DNA of 64,000 nucleotides from Bin87 sp965217175 (GTDB lineage: Bacteria > Chloroflexota > Dehalococcoidia > Lucifugimonadales > UBA3495). The stretch covers positions 1-64,000 of the forward strand of contig OZ244251.1 in NCBI GenBank assembly GCA_965217175.1, in the 5' to 3' direction. Below the pieces are notes generated by a model. That model was not told where the DNA came from and ran no database searches. It worked only from the letters and a program-made list of their open reading frames with translations. Positions 26,256-36,732 of this stretch are shown here, one piece after another; the stretch's first letter is position 1, and every line of letters begins with the position of its first letter. Both the position numbers and the translations under genes were made by a program.

Positions 26256-27684
26256 TACTACAGTTGCAGAAATGTGGTGAGGAGTTTCAGGCGGCGTCGG
26301 TAATGGCAGCGCCGGGCCGTTGCCTGGTGCCGCCGTCTCCACCGGGACCACCGCAGCACTGATTCGTCCGTAGGTTGATGTCTCCATATCAGCCGGTAGA
26401 GCAACCGCCGGACCTCGGGCACCGTCAGGGGTATCAGCTTTTCGTCCAAGCTGGGAGAGCCCCCTTTTCCCTCGGACCTCCTTGTTCCAACGCCTGGCGC
26501 CTGACCACCGCCAGGCAGGCGTGGGCCAGCATCGCCAGGGTGATGTGCCGGTACCAGCCATCCCATTTCCGGACTTCATACTGGTCCAGACCCACCTCTC
26601 CCTTGGCCTCCTTAAAGCATTCTTCGATGGTCCAACGAGTTCCGGCCACCCGCACCAGTTCCTCCAGAGTCGTATCAACCGGGCCGAAGCAGACGTAATA
26701 GGCCAACTCCCCGGGCTCGGCGATGCTGCGCCGGACCAGCAGCCAGTACCCCTTGCCCGGCTCCTTCAGGGGCCGGATCTCCACCCGCGCCCAATCGTAT
26801 ACCCGGGGTCCCTTGGCGCCGTCGCCCGCGCTGCGCCGCACCCAGCCGGGTTCCTCCACCCTAGGCGCCAGCCGGTCCGCCCGCACCTGTCGCCATCCCT
26901 TGTCCGTCTCTGCCCACAGCTTCTCGTTGCTCCTGACGGCCAGCACGTGGGGAACGTCTCGCCGCTCCAGCCACCGCCGCAGGTTGCGGTCGTTGCCGTA
27001 GACTTCGTCCCCAGTGACCCAGCCGAAGGGCACTCCCGATTCCAGCGCCCGCTCCAGCATCCGCCGGGCCAGTTGCGGCTTGGTGCGGAATGCCACTTTC
27101 TCAGGCACCCCAGCCTCTCGCCTCCGTTCCAGGTCATCAGCCCACACCCGAGGCAGGTAGAGTTCCCGGTCCATCAGGGTCCTCCCTTGGGCAGAGGCGT
27201 AGGTCAAAAATACCCCGATCTGGCAGTTCTCGATCCGCCCCGCCGTGCCGCTATACTGCCGCTGCACCCCAACGGACTTGTTCCCCTTCTTCAGAAATCC
27301 CGTCTCGTCCACCACCAGAACTCCATGGACGTCGCCCAGATGCTCCACCACGTAGTCCCTGAGATCGTCGCGAACCAGGTCGGCGTCCCAGACGTAGGTG
27401 GACAGCAGGTGCTGCACCCCATAGGGGGTGGCGTCCCCCGCCTGCTCCGCCAGTTGCCAGCCGTTCTTGCGTTCCACGGGACTGAGCAGCCCTCGCAGGT
27501 AGTCCAGCGCCCGCCTACGCGGCTCGGGACGCCGGAATCGTCCCGCAATGCACTCGTGTACCCCTTCGATTCCCTTGGCCCAACGGGCCACCTCTGCCAC
27601 ATCTTCTATCACACCTACCACCGCCTCACCTCTCCAGCCCTTGACTGCCTTGATTCTACCCGCCTTTGTTCTGCAACTGTAGTA
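26256..27684 (-). mobile_element. IS701-family element, copy 1, in the IS427 end
   Basis: 1429 bp with perfect 16-bp inverted ends TACTACAGTTGCAGAA and TTCTGCAACTGTAGTA, flanked by CTAA (26252-26255 and 27685-27688), which fits the family YTAR target. The left CTAA is made of the last base of IS427 and its TAA duplication. A second copy at 63504 sits at the identical junction. Confidence 0.88.
26258..27621 (-). CDS. IS701-family transposase (needs a -1 frameshift)
   Basis: The first ORF (27621 to 26434) carries VLVVDETGFLKKGNKSVGVQ (first Asp), FGWVTGDEVYGNDRNLRRWL (second Asp) and TRWTIEECFKEAKGEVGLDQ (Glu). It then runs out as ALPAWTKS. The family C-terminus continues one frame back as GGSPSLDEKLIPLTVPEVRR, and ends at 26258 inside the terminal repeat. 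The switch point is AAAAGGGGG. Both copies in the window have the same arrangement, so either frameshifting is natural or a mutated copy has spread. Confidence 0.82.
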
Positions 27685-27872
27685 CTAAGAAACGTCGCCG
27701 ACCTGCGTTCCTTCCGACCAACGACGCGTGGATTGCGCCCCAAGCCATGGAGACGGCAGTCGACCTGGTGTCGGCGGACCGGCATTTCGAAGCCGTGAGC
27801 GGCATCGCGTGGTTGCGGTTGGGTGGCCAGAGCCAATAGGGGCGCCCCGCTTGATGGGAAACGCATGGTGAC

Positions 27873-28838
27873 ATGACGATGAGGAGCGCGAAACCGTCAA
27901 AGGCAAACCCCGCTTCTGTGTTGAGAAACGGAGGCAATGTCCTGGCCCGATGTTTGTCGCTGGACTTGGAAGTTGGCCGGGCGGATGGGCGAATTCACGC
28001 CATGGCCGGCGTGAGGCCGGACATCGGTCAAACCGTGGTCATTCCGAGAGTGGGCGACAATCTGGCCCAGGCCTTGGCCAGGTTGGATGAGTTGGCCAAC
28101 GGCGCGGACTTTGCGCTGGGGCACAACCTGATCGCTTTCGACCTGCCCCACCTGAGGGCGGCCAATCCCCGCCTGCGGTTGCTGGATCTGCTTGCGGTGG
28201 ATACCTTGCGGCTCAATCCGCTGGCCTTCCCCCGCAATCCGTATCACCATCTGGTCAAGCACTACCAGGACGGGTCGCTGATACGGGGCCGCCGGAACGA
28301 TCCCGAGCTGGACGCCAGGCTTACGCTGGAGGTGTTCGACAACCAGCAAAAGGCCTTCCGCGAAGCGCGGGCGGAATTGCTCACGGCCTGGCACTGGCTT
28401 ACCACGGCAGTAGACAGCGCGGGGTTCGACCAGTTTTTCGCGTTCCTGCGGGCCTCGCCTCGGCCGTCCGACGCTGAGGCCCGGGATGCCATTCATCGGT
28501 GCCTGGCCGGCAACTCCTGCCTCACCCAGGCCAAGATGGCCGTGATGGATGCGGCACAGCAGGGCTGGGAAGTTGCCTACGCGCTGGCGTGGTTGTCAGT
28601 GGCCGGAGGCAACTCGGTGATGCCGCCCTGGGTGCGTCATCAATTTCCAGGAGCGGGCCGGCTGGTTCGCCAGCTGCGGGATAACGCCTGCAGCGATCCC
28701 GACTGCGACTGGTGCCGGGAACGGCACGACGTCCGGCGGGAGCTGTCGCGCTGGTTCGGCTTTGACGACTTCCGGCCCGAGCCGGCGGGGGAGGATGGGC
28801 GGCCGCTGCAGCGCACCGCCATCACATCTTGGTTGTGA
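27873..28838 (+). pseudogene. N-terminal DEDD exonuclease part of a giant RecQ-UvrD helicase
   Basis: A 321-aa ORF with the three DEDD exonuclease motifs: CLSLDLEVG (DxE), FALGHNLIAFDLPHL (NxxxFD), and YHHLVKHY with NDPELDARL. After a linker it has the Cys-containing CSDPDCDWCRERHDV and RWFGFDDFRPEP, then GEDGRPLQ. There the frame leaves the gene and stops. The same CSDPDCDW to GEDGRPLQ block reappears at 29888-30032 directly before a RecQ helicase, so this is the front part of one very large protein split by an IS remnant. Confidence 0.8.
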
Positions 28839-28904
28839 GACCACCAGATGCCGGAGACCCGCGATGCGCCTTCCCAGCGAATGCTATCAGATGCAAAAAA
28901 CGAT

Positions 28905-29880
28905 TGAAACGCATTTACCTCACCTCTCCCAGCCACAATCTGGACCAGGCCTGGCCAGGTGGGTCTGCGGCGCCCAACGGCCGGCGCGCCTGCCGAACGC
29001 CGTGGCCTCCGCCCTCTCGCCCTGGAGCAACTGGTACAACCTGCGACCAGCGCCTCAGGGACCTACGACGGCGGGACCGCGCGACTCCCTGCCAGACCGA
29101 GCTGGACGTAACTCGGTGCTTCGCTGGCCACTGCTGCGGTGGGTCCTCTGCTGGTGGCGGTCGGGCGGCTTGGCCTTGGCCATAGGCCCCCCCTCAAAGG
29201 CGACCAGACCACCGCCATCGTCATCAGCGCTCTACCGCAGGCCATCCCCGTGGCCTGGATACGGGGCCGACCGGCCCGGCTCCTGGATGGACCCCACCGT
29301 GGAACTGCTGCACGCCTTGGCCCCAGCGGTTCCCGGAATATGACCGTCATCGTGCTCTGCGACCGGGGCATCGCCAGTCCCAAGCTGTGGCAGCAGATAC
29401 GGGATCAAGGCTGGCATCCCGGTATGCGCTACCGCAAACAGGCTTTCTGCGCTGACGGCGGCAAACGATTGCCCGCCCAGCGCTTCGTCTGGTCCCGATA
29501 CGGCGTGGATTACCGCGGCACCGCCTTCAGCACCCCCAAGGCCCAACGCCGCTGCACCCTGCTGGTGGTCTGGTACTCCTGAACAGGAGGAACCCTGGAT
29601 CATCCTCGGCCGACCTTGCACGCTGAGGTGGGTCCCAGCTGGTACGCCCTGCGCTTCTGGGCGAGTTGCTCAAGGCCCTCAAGAGCCTGGGCTGGAAGTG
29701 GGACAGCGCGGCGCACCGACCCCACCCGCGTCTCCGCGGCACTGGCTCGTCCTGTCGGTGGCCGGACCCTGCTCGGCCCTGGCCTATGGCACCAGGGTGG
29801 AGGACGCCCAGGAGCGGAGGATTGCTCCAGGCAACCTGCGGGCGCCGCCCAAAGCGCTGGCTCCCAATCAGCGTGACCCT
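28905..29880 (+). mobile_element. IS4-like transposase remnant inside the helicase gene
   Basis: Fragments in shifting frames match an IS4-type transposase: LALAIGPPSKATRPPPSS/DQTTAIVISALPQAIPVAWI, NMTVIVLCDRGIASPKLWQQ, CADGGKRLPAQRFVW, YRGTAFSTPKAQRRCTLLVV, VGPSWYALRFW, LALAYGTRVEDAQERRIAPG-like reading and NLRAPPKALAPNQR. Several stops and shifts mean it is dead. It is flanked by two diverged copies of a block of about 135-145 bp of the host gene. Confidence 0.7.
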
Positions 29881-29887
29881 TGGAGCC

Positions 29888-32800
29888 GTAACGCCTGCAG
29901 CGATCCCGACTGCGACTGGCTGCCGGGAACGGCACGACGTCTGGAGCCGCGGAGCTGTCGAACGCTGGTTCGGCTTTGACGACTTCCGGCACCGAGCTAC
30001 CCCTGGGGGAGGATGGGCGGCCGCTGCAGCGAGACATCGTCGAGGCGGCCATGGCCGGAGAACACGCGCTGGGGATCCTCCCCACCGGCGCCGGCAAGTC
30101 GCTCTGCTACCAGCTGCCGGCGCTGACCCGCTACGACAGGACCGGCGCCCTGACGGTGGTGATCTCACCGCTGGTGGCCCTGATGGCCGACCAGGTGGCG
30201 GGGCCTGGAGTCACGCGGCATTGGCTCATGCGTCTCCGTCAACGGGCTCCTGTCCATGCCGGAGCGTGCCAACGCGCGGGAGCGGGTGCGCCTGGGCGAC
30301 GCCGGCATCCTGATCATCCCGCCGGAGCAACTGCGAAGCGTGTCCCTGCGGCGGGTCCTGCACCAGCGGGAGATCGGATCCTGGGTGTTGGACGAGGCCC
30401 ACTGCCTCTCCAGGTGGGGGCACGACTTCCGGCCCGATTATCGCTACGTGGGACGGTTTATCCGGGAGAAGGCGGGACAGGATCCTATTCCACCGGTCTT
30501 ATGCCTGACCGCCACTGCCAAGCCTGATGTGAAGGAGGAGATCGCCGACTATTTCAAAGCAGAGCTGGGCATCAAGCTCAGGGTGTTCGACGGAGGCGCC
30601 CGGCGCACCAACCTGGACTTCGTGGTGGTGCCGACCCGGGGCTCGGCCAAGTTCGACGACATTTACCAGTTGCTGCAGGAGGACCTGCCGGAGCATATGC
30701 CGGGCGGCGCCATAATTTATTGCGCCACGCGTCGGCACAGCGAAGAGGTGGCGCAGTTCCTGCAGGAGAAGGGTGTCAAGGCGGACTACTTCCATGCGGG
30801 GTTGCCGCCGGAGACCAGGAAACACGTCCAGGAGAGCTTTATCCGCGGCGACCTGCGTGCCATCGCCGCCGCCAATGCCTTTGGCATGGGCATCGACAAA
30901 CCGGACGTGCGCCTCGTGATCCACACCGACATTCCCGGGTCCCTGGAGAACTACCTGCAGGAGGCGGGAAGAGCGGGACGGGATCAGCAGGCGGCCCGCT
31001 GCGTGCTGCTCTATTCCCAGGACGACGTGGAGCGACAGTTCGGGATGTCGGCCCGTTCAAGACTGACCCGGCGGGAAATCCACGGGGTGCTGCGGGCGCT
31101 GCGCAACCTGGACCGCAGGAAGCGGCTGAACGGCGAGGTGGTGGCCACCGCCGGCGAGATTCTCCGGGAGGACGATGAGGGCGCCTTCGAGCGGGATTCC
31201 GCCACCGACGACACGCGGGTTCGGACGGCGGTGGCCTGGCTGGAGGAGGCGGTGCTGCTCACCCGGGAAGCGAACCGGGTACAGGTGTTCCCGTCCTCCC
31301 TGCGGGTTGGTTCAATCGATGAGGCGGAGGTGCGGCTGGCGAGGACGGACATCACGAATGAGTACCGGAAACAATTGCTGACCATCTGCCAGTCGCTGTT
31401 TCAAGCGGATGCGGACGAGGGCATCTCCACCGATGAGCTGATGGCCGTATCGGGTCTCACTCCGGAGGGTGTGCGAAAAGCGCTCTACGACCTGGAGGCA
31501 ATGGGCATTGCCAGCAACGACACGGCGCTCACGGCTTTCGTCCACGCGGGTGTGGAGCGTGCCTCGCGGAAGCGCTTCCAGGAGGCTTTTGACTTGGAGC
31601 AGGGGTTGATCAACCTGATGCGCGAGAAGGCTCCCGATATGGAGAAAGGTGAAACGTCGACGTTGCATCTGCGCCAGGCTACCCAGGAGCTAAAAGACGA
31701 AGGCCATTCCCATGCTTTACCCGAGCTCCTGCGTGGCATCGTGCGCAGCATCGCGGCCGACGGGCGTGGTGAGGGCGGTGGCGGTGGAAGCCTGGGGCTG
31801 CGTGGTAGGAACCGGGAGACCCTGCAGGTGACGCTGCAGCGGGAGTGGGGAGCTTTGGCGAAAACGGCCGAACTGCGCCGCACTGCGGCGGGCCTGCTGC
31901 TGGATCACCTGCTCTCAACGTTGCCTCCGGGCACTCGGGGCACCGACCTACTGGCCGAGACCACCATGGGGAAGCTGCTGACGGCGGTGAAGTCCGATCT
32001 TATCTTGAAGAGCCAGATCAGGCATCCTGACCGGCTGATGGACCGGGCCCTTTTATGGTTGCACGAACAGGAGGTCGTCAGGTTGAACAAGGGACTGGCG
32101 GTCTTCCGGCCGGCCATGACCATCCTCCTGAAGCCGGAACAACGGGGTTTCGCCCGGGCTGATTTCGCGTCCCTCCAGTTGCATTACGATGAACAGATCC
32201 GGCAGATCCACGTAATGGCTGAATACGCCCAGCATGGTCTGAGTCATACGGCCGACCATCTGAAGCTCGCCATGGACTACTTCATCCTGCCTGAGCAGGA
32301 GTTCCTGGACCGTTGGCTGCCGGACCGGGATCAGGAGATCTCACGGCAGACCACGCGCGAGTCGTGGCGAGCCATCGTGGAGAGCCTGAACAACCCGATA
32401 CAGCGGCGCATGGTCGCCGACGACCGGGAGCAGACCAACGTGCTGGTGCTGGCCGGACCCGGTTCTGGAAAGACCAGGGTGCTGGTGCATCGCATCGCGT
32501 ACATGATCAGGGTGAGGCGGGAGAACCCACGCGGCATCCTGGCATTGGCCTATAACCGCCACGCGGCGGTGGAGATTCGGCGCCGCCTGGCTGACCTCAT
32601 TGGCGACAATGCCCGCGGGGTAACGGTGCTCACCTGCCACGCGCTGGCCATGCGACTGGTGGGCGCCAGTTTCGCCAGTCGAGCCAACCGGTTGGAGCAG
32701 GGAGAGTTCCAGGAAGTGATCTGGCAGGCGGTGGCCCTGCTGCGGGGAGACGGATTGCCGTCCGAGGAAGCGGATGAGCACCGGGAGCGGCTGCTGGCCG

Positions 32801-33945
32801 GTTTCCGTTGGATACTGGTGGACGAGTACCAGGATATCGGACCGGATCAGTACGACCTGATTTCCGCCCTGGCCGGCCGGACCCTGGCGGAGGCCGACGA
32901 CAGGCTCAGCCTCTTCGCGGTGGGCGACGACGACCAGAACATCTACGCCTTCAACGGCGCGTCAACCGAGTTCATCCGGCGTTTCGGGACGGATTATGGG
33001 GCCAGGCCGTCCTTCCTCACCGACAACTACCGCTCTACCGGCAACATCATCGCGGCCGCCAACGCGGTGATCGAGCCGGCGCGAGATAGGATGAAAGAAG
33101 ACCATCCCATCGTGGTCAACCGGGCGCGGACCCAGGATCCTCCGGGTGGAGACTGGACCCTGCTTGATCCAGTAGCCCGTGGTCGCGTGCAAATTCTGCC
33201 GGCTGGCGACAACCCAATCTCCCAGGCACAGGAGGCGGTGGCCGAGTATGTGCTGGAGACCGGCGGCGCTGAGACTCCGGTGGACAGCTTTATCGAATGG
33301 CTGGCCGAGTGGGGTCGGGAAGTGCGTCGCCGCCAGCGCGGGTTGTTGCTGCTCACGGCCCACCGGGCCAAGGGGCTGGAGTTTGACCACGTCGTCGTGC
33401 TCGACGGAGGTTGGGATCGCGCTACCGAAGGCGAGGATGCCGCGGCGCCTGTACTACGTGGCCATGACCCGTGCCAAACAGACCCTCACGTTGATGCGTT
33501 TCCCCGGGAGGCATCGGTTCCAGGATGCTTTGTTGAATACTTCATCGGCCCTGCTCCAACGCGAGCCTGCGGCGCTCACACCGCCCGTGCCAGAGCTGAG
33601 CCACTGCTAACGCCGGCTCAGCTTGCGCGACGTGTTTCTGGGCTTCGGCGGTTACCGGGGCCGGAGAATCCAGTGCATGCCGCCATCTCCGCGCTTTCGC
33701 CCGGCGACCCGCTTCAGGCGCGTATGGGGGCAGATCGTTGGGAGTTACTGGACCAGAGCGGTACGGTCGTGGGACAACTGGCGAGGGGCTTCAAGGCTGC
33801 GTCCGGTGTGCGCTGCGCCTTCGCAACGGTGATGGCAATCGTGGAATGGGACCGCGAGCGTTCCGACCCCGATTACCGGGATGGCTTGCGCTGCGAGAAT
33901 TGGGAAGTGGTGGTGCCTGAGATCGTGTTCGAGCCGGTTGTCTGA
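29888..33945 (+). pseudogene. RecQ-UvrD fused helicase, decayed
   Basis: The order is a repeated Cys block, then RecQ with Walker A ILPTGAGKSLCYQLPAL and ALTVVISPLVALMADQVA. A one-base G insertion near 30200 follows, then SWVLDEAHCLSRWGHDFRPD, GGAIIYCATRRHSEEVAQFL, AIAAANAFGMGIDKPDVR and EAGRAGRD. After a long middle domain a UvrD-like helicase begins: NVLVLAGPGSGKTRVLVHRI, RWILVDEYQDIGPDQYDL, AVGDDDQNIYAFNGAS, LTAHRAKGLEFDHVVVLDGG. Near 33440 the frame slips (RRLYYVAMTRAKQTLTL is in another frame), and a stop plus another slip follow. With the upstream exonuclease this would be about 1,700-1,800 aa: exonuclease, RecQ and UvrD in one chain. The shifts may partly be assembly errors. Confidence 0.8.
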
Positions 33946-34339
33946 CTCCACCGATCTGCTGAGCATGCATATATGCCCGCTCAATTGCCTTGGCCGCTGC
34001 AACCGCTCAATCACCGCCTGTAACTCGGCGATGATGGCAATGAGAACATCGCGGTCCACGGTGTGAGGTCCACTTCAGTATCCATGCCCCGTATATGACA
34101 CCACCACCGCCACCCGTGCCAGCGTTCGGAAACCCGCCTTCGCCCAATTCACCTCACCCAGTCTGAACTGTTACGACCATCGCAACGTCTTGACATCCAA
34201 GACAGTTGCTTTTCGCTGAACCTAGACAGTCCCAGTGGTACGCTTTGCCGACGCCCTTGACACGGCGCAGTCTACGCCCACTACCGCTTACATCGGCCGG
34301 CTGAATAATAGCGCGCAATGATAATAATTATTCCGTATA

Positions 34340-34368
34340 TTGACATGGCTGAATACGTTGGATAAACT
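34340..34368 (+). promoter_or_regulatory. Sigma-70-type promoter of the first binding-protein gene
   Basis: TTGACA (34340-34345), 17-bp spacer, TAAACT (34363-34368). It lies about 135 nt before the start codon. The segment GCTGAATACGTTGGATAAACTAC resembles GCTGAATATCGTGATAGACTAC upstream of the second binding-protein gene. Confidence 0.6.
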
Positions 34369-34503
34369 ACGCCACTAATCTAGCTATCGGCGTTCACTAC
34401 GTATCGATAGCGGTTAACCATGAACAATCCTGTAATAGATACGATTAGCGTTAACCTCAATCTACCTATCGTTCGCGACGGATGCTCGCGCGGTGGTGGT
34501 CAG

Positions 34504-36036
34504 ATGAGTTGGTTCAGAATTAATCGCATCAGCCTGTGCGGCCCGGCAATCACGACACTATTAACCCAGATTGTCGCGTGCGGCACGGCCAGCGGATCGG
34601 AACCGGAGACTCGGCGGCTCTCGTCAGCCCAACAGCAGGCAGCAGCCCAACACGCAGCAATGCAGGCGTCAGCCGCCTCCGCTCCCTCCGGGACGGGACA
34701 GCCGGAGCACGTACCGTGGTCGATGCGTCAATGGAAGTTAAGCAAACATCCCCACCCCGGTCAGCTCACCACGTTCTGGCAGGAGAGTGATGGGGCTGAA
34801 ATCGTCGACAAACACACGCTGAAAATCCACGCGGGCGTGCCGGTCGTGGCAACCAATGCGGAGCCATGGCACATTACCTCGGGAAGCAGTTCCACGTTCA
34901 TTTCCAGCAAGCGACAGACCGAAGAGTTAGGCGCCGAAGCAGCTAGTAGCGACATTGCCGCCACGGGCTCGTGGGAATTGGTGGAGGCCCGGACCGGCGA
35001 GTTCTGGCGGATGGCAGCCGTTGAGGACCACTGGCGCAAGACCCCCCACTTCGCCGAGCTGATCTTCCGCGAGATACCGGAAGAGTCGTCCCGGGTGGCG
35101 GGATTCCAGACCGAAAACCTGGATACCACCCTCATCGCTTTCGACTCCCTGGCCTTGATTGAGGAAGTACCGGGGGCCGAGCTGATGCGCCTCTCCGGAG
35201 GCGGCGAGGCCGCGGTAACCTTCTACGGGCAGTACTATGTCGGTATCGGCACCGAAGACCAACAGCCCGGCTACGATCCGGACCTGCCCTGGGTGTCAGC
35301 CAACCCCGATCTGGATTCCGAAGAGTGGAAGAACGCAGTTAAAGTTCGCACCGCGCTGTCGATCGCCATAGACCGGCAGGGCATCGTGGACACCCTGCTG
35401 CACGGATACGGCAGTCCGGCGGTGCTGTGGGACTTCGGCCGGTACGAAGACTCCTGGCTGCCTCCGGAACTGCGTTGGGAATTTAACCCGGAGAAAGCCA
35501 CGCAGCTTTTGGCCGAGGCCGGTTATCCCGACGGCTTCACCATTACGCTAACCCCGTCCCTACGAGGCGCGCCGGTTGAGGTGGAAGCCTGCGAAGCCAT
35601 TGCCACGATGTGGGCCGACATCGGCGTGGACGTAAAGTTCCAGCAGCTTCCGTACTCGGCCCTGCGTCCGAGCTTGATCGCCCGAACCTATCAGGGTTCG
35701 ACATGCCACGCCGGCAGCATCAGGCTGGAGCCTGGCCAGGGCTACTCTGGCATGCTGTCGCAGTTGCACTACCAGGCCGTTTGGAACCGGGGCGTGGAAC
35801 ACCCATGGCTCGATGAAAAAGTTTCGGCTCACATGGCTGAAGTGGACTCGCCAAAACGCCGCGAACTGGCCATCGAAATAGCCACGTTCCTGTTCGAGAA
35901 CGCCGTTACCGCGGTTGGGCTCTACAACTTCGACGTGGTGTGGCCGGTGGGTCCCAACATCCAGCCGTGGTCCGAAGGCGTGCGGTACCGGGATATTCGC
36001 AACATCAACGGCTACGAGTTCATTCGGGCACGATGA
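34504..36036 (+). CDS. Peptide ABC transporter substrate-binding lipoprotein, internally shortened
   Basis: A family-5 solute-binding protein with lipoprotein signal SLCGPAITTLLTQIVAC. The start at 34504 is preferred over 34420 because it places the signal at the N-terminus. It has VDKHTLKIHAG, FWRMAAVEDHWRKTPHFAEL, VAGFQTENLDTTLIAFDSLA, EEWKNAVKVRTALSIAIDRQ, LLAEAGYPDGFTITL. Compared with the paralogue at 44490-46295 it lacks about 95-100 residues of the N-terminal lobe, including the usual AEDVAWSY region with FNIRKGVQFH. The deletion is in frame. It is first in the operon with DppBCDF. It may be non-binding, or bind differently. Confidence 0.85.
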   Translation: MSWFRINRISLCGPAITTLLTQIVACGTASGSEPETRRLSSAQQQAAAQHAAMQASAASAPSGTGQPEHVPWSMRQWKLSKHPHPGQLTTFWQESDGAEIVDKHTLKIHAGVPVVATNAEPWHITSGSSSTFISSKRQTEELGAEAASSDIAATGSWELVEARTGEFWRMAAVEDHWRKTPHFAELIFREIPEESSRVAGFQTENLDTTLIAFDSLALIEEVPGAELMRLSGGGEAAVTFYGQYYVGIGTEDQQPGYDPDLPWVSANPDLDSEEWKNAVKVRTALSIAIDRQGIVDTLLHGYGSPAVLWDFGRYEDSWLPPELRWEFNPEKATQLLAEAGYPDGFTITLTPSLRGAPVEVEACEAIATMWADIGVDVKFQQLPYSALRPSLIARTYQGSTCHAGSIRLEPGQGYSGMLSQLHYQAVWNRGVEHPWLDEKVSAHMAEVDSPKRRELAIEIATFLFENAVTAVGLYNFDVVWPVGPNIQPWSEGVRYRDIRNINGYEFIRAR

Positions 36037-36072
36037 TAGTCGCGGCAAGAGCAGGTTAGAGGCGACGTTGAT

Positions 36073-36591
36073 ATGGTGTGGCACAAGGCAGGAATTTCGG
36101 TTGTGTTGCGGACCTTGTTTGGATTGCCGCTGGCGGCAGTCCTGGCGGTTATCGGGATGGCTATAGCATCGGCGATGTCGGTATTCTTTGGAGTCGCGTC
36201 CCTGACCAACCTGCTCACGCTCTTGATGATCGGGGCTGGAATCGGCGCCGGGATTGGCGCGGGAGTGATGATGCTGAGGGTAGACGCGATACCGTCCTGG
36301 TGGGTGTTGCTGGCCGCGGGCGTGGTTCTCGTCGCGTTGAGCGTCGTGGGCGGCTGGGTGGGTTTCCAGATCGGGGACATGATCTCCGCAATCGAGGACG
36401 CCAACTGTGTGGGAGTGTGCGGGTACTTGTTCAAACCGCGAACGTACATCGCCCTCGGCGCTGCGCTCGTACCCAATTGCATCTCGCTGGTGTTCAACAT
36501 TGCATACGAAGGAGGGTTCGGACGCAAGGCCCCGTTCAAGCCGCGGGTCGCCCGATCAACGGGCGGCGCCAGCGAGGTCCAGCATCGCTGA
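36073..36591 (+). CDS. Small multi-pass membrane protein of unknown function
   Basis: A 172-aa protein with about four hydrophobic segments (LAAVLAVIGMAIASAMSVFF, LLTLLMIGAGIGAGIGAGVM, WWVLLAAGVVLVALSVVGGW and ALGAALVPNCISLVFNIAY) and a charged C-terminal tail. It starts 37 nt after the binding-protein gene and precedes the permease genes, so it is probably co-transcribed. I do not recognise the family. The Gly-rich GAGIGAGIGAG stretch suggests tight helix packing. Confidence 0.6.
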   Translation: MVWHKAGISVVLRTLFGLPLAAVLAVIGMAIASAMSVFFGVASLTNLLTLLMIGAGIGAGIGAGVMMLRVDAIPSWWVLLAAGVVLVALSVVGGWVGFQIGDMISAIEDANCVGVCGYLFKPRTYIALGAALVPNCISLVFNIAYEGGFGRKAPFKPRVARSTGGASEVQHR

Positions 36592-36732
36592 CCGCCGCCG
36601 CCGTGGTCTCGGATATTCGGCTCAAGGCGGGCCGAACGGGGCCCCTCTGGGCACTACGGCATCAGGCGCCACACCATAAACAACCACGTGGCCGCAAATT
36701 GTAGACGGAACCCGTCCGTGAGGGAGTGAATT

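Larger units (their letters stand above)
25361..27839 (+). pseudogene. PIN toxin gene, internally deleted and interrupted by two ISs
   Basis: The start overlaps the antitoxin stop (ATGA) and encodes MRVLLDSDA, a VapC N-terminus. It is interrupted at 25391. On the far side of the IS pair, from about 27700, the C-terminus continues as LPTNDAWIAPQAMETAVDLV, then SADRHFEAVSGIAWLRL. Joining the flanks does not give a full toxin: the middle of the PIN domain is missing, so the gene was deleted as well as interrupted. Confidence 0.75.

Noticed and set aside
26482..27798. 438-aa plus-strand ORF opposite the IS701 transposase
   Set aside because: Antisense to the transposase; Pro/His-rich composition typical of a shadow frame.
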